From contig JAAVYX010000226.1 of the NCBI GenBank assembly GCA_022791355.1, forward strand, positions 1 through 6,935: a stretch of DNA of 6,935 nt, read 5' to 3'. Position 1 is the stretch's first letter. The number at the start of each line of letters is the position of its first letter. Origin of the DNA: Clostridiales bacterium. Lineage in GTDB: Bacteria; Bacillota; Clostridia; Oscillospirales; Acutalibacteraceae. Both the position numbers and the translations under genes were made by a program. Below the pieces are notes generated by a model. The model searched no databases and had not been told where the DNA came from. It saw only the letters and a list, made by a program, of their open reading frames with translations. This document shows positions 6,241-6,935 of this stretch, piece after piece.

Positions 6241-6444
6241 CTGGCGACGGAGCCTGCGAGAAATGCAGGAAGTAGTGCCTCTCAAGAACCTGGGAAGCCC
6301 GAAAGTCGTTCCTACTTTCGGTCAGCCGCTTGGCAGCCTCTTAGGAGCCCGGCGGGATGTAACCTAAGGCTGGTCTATGAACGCACTCCCGCCGACACTG
6401 ATGTAAGCTTCAGTTGGGTACGTTTCACTTATCCGCCGGTAGCG
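6241..6444 (+). ncRNA. Candidate structured RNA, tandem unit copy A
   Basis: First of two head-to-tail units with a 227-bp period. Predicted helices nest cleanly: closing helix 6241-6246 with 6434-6439; 6289-6295 with 6339-6345; inside it 6299-6306 with 6314-6321 (8 bp, loop CGTTCCT) and a small GCC/GGC hairpin at 6325-6334; then 6350-6357 with 6387-6394 (8 bp). G-U pairs occur in the + orientation and would be A-C mismatches on the other strand, so the plus strand is the likely RNA. No reading frame is supported. I do not recognise a known RNA family, and I see no clear promoter. It could instead be a DNA-level mobile repeat. Confidence 0.45.
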
Positions 6445-6467
6445 AGTGGGAAACGTTCGCTTTTCAT

Positions 6468-6671
6468 CCGGCGACGGAACCAGCGCGGAATGCAGCAAAT
6501 AGTGCCTCTCAGGGACCTGGGAAGCCCGAAAGTCGTTCCTACTTTCGGTCAGCCGCTTGGCAGCCTCTTGGGAACCCGGCGGGATGTAACCTAAGGCTGG
6601 TCTAGGAGCACACTCCCGCCGACACTTATCTGAGCTTTAGTTAGCTACGTTTCACTTATCCGCCGGTAGCG
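6468..6671 (+). ncRNA. Candidate structured RNA, tandem unit copy B
   Basis: Second unit, aligned to copy A without any gap over 202 positions (6470-6671 against 6243-6444), with 19 mismatches, about 91% identity. A 54-base central block (6516-6569) is identical. All four main helices are kept. Two of the changes alter paired bases but keep pairing in the + orientation: U-G to C-G in the closing helix (6469 with 6665) and U-A to U-G in the 6516-6522/6566-6572 helix. Similarity stops after GTAGCG at 6671. Between the copies (6442-6464) lies a weak hairpin followed by TTTT. Confidence 0.45.
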
Positions 6672-6935
6672 GGTTCTGACCGATAGCATTATTGGGAAGT
6701 AGGCGGAAGATAGAGAGATAAAAGAAAGCAGAGGGTAGATAACAAAGTTTTAACAGACCCGGTTCATAGCTACGAGAGTAAATGACAGAAGAGGCCGACT
6801 AGGAATGGGGAGAACCTGTCTTGCAGCTACTAACGGGAAGCGATAAGTTAGCAGCCTGCGGCTGAGGGGAAGAAAGTAGAGTTAAGGGAACATGTACAGG
6901 GAGGTACCCCGTAGGGCGGGAGTCCAGAGGGCGGA
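6672..6935 (+). other. Purine-rich region of unknown nature, running off the window
   Basis: About two thirds of bases are A or G on the plus strand. Plus-strand stops are frequent until a short frame opens at ATG 6892-6894 (MYREVPRRAGVQRA, still open at the window end) with only a weak AAGGG three bases before it. Local hairpins include CAGCC/GGCTG at about 6853-6865 and CTAAC/GTTAG (6829-6833 with 6847-6851). Purine bias of this kind is seen in large structured RNAs such as group II introns, but no diagnostic motif is visible. It may be the leader of a gene or element beyond the window. Confidence 0.35.

Noticed and set aside
5965..6285. 106-residue minus-strand frame across R2, and a similar one at 457-678 across R1
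   Set aside because: The two peptides resemble each other only because the DNA repeat does. They overlap hairpins and the aroB start, and look spurious.
6241..6671. CRISPR array
   Set aside because: Only two units, each over 200 nt and without unique spacers of 30-40 nt.
6892..6935. Start of a real gene (MYREVPRRAGVQRA)
   Set aside because: Only 14 full codons are visible, the ribosome binding site is weak and close, and nothing matches a known family; mentioned only within the region entry.

Overview
The window looks like part of a GC-rich chromosome from the Clostridia side of the Firmicutes, possibly an Oscillospiraceae-type gut anaerobe. The signs are a Bacillus-type LexA (DinR) box in front of uvrA, a tRNA gene with an encoded CCA end, strong sigma-A-type promoters, AAGGAG/GGAGG ribosome binding sites, and a compact aroB-aroA-aroC-pheA operon ending in a bifunctional P-protein. 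The taxonomic placement is inference. All confident genes lie on the minus strand, so biological order runs from high to low coordinates.

Right end (about 6003-6935): no protein gene is supported. It holds a hairpin-rich dispersed repeat (6103-6233), two head-to-tail copies of a 227-nt-period unit (6241-6444 and 6468-6671) that folds into a plausible multi-helix RNA, and a purine-rich stretch of unknown nature that runs off the window.

Middle (6002 down to 1063): a four-gene shikimate/phenylalanine operon. AroB (3-dehydroquinate synthase), AroA (EPSP synthase), AroC (chorismate synthase) and PheA (chorismate mutase-prephenate dehydratase with a C-terminal ACT domain) are joined by overlaps of 4, 11 and 4 bp, which suggests translational coupling. 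The operon supplies early and late shikimate-pathway steps to chorismate and then commits chorismate to phenylalanine. No aroF/aroG, aroD, aroE or aroK is present here. PheA has an unusual N-terminal extension built from a 69-bp tandem repeat, and AroA has an acidic/Pro-Gly-rich insertion.

Left end (1062 down to 1): a hairpin after pheA, then a separate tRNA-Thr(GGU) gene with a perfect consensus promoter and its own intrinsic terminator. About 480 bp of non-coding sequence follows, with a second copy of the dispersed repeat and a stray copy of the 227-unit tail. Last come the promoter, SOS box and first 57 codons of uvrA. The repeat modules appear in the same order in the gaps upstream of uvrA and of aroB.
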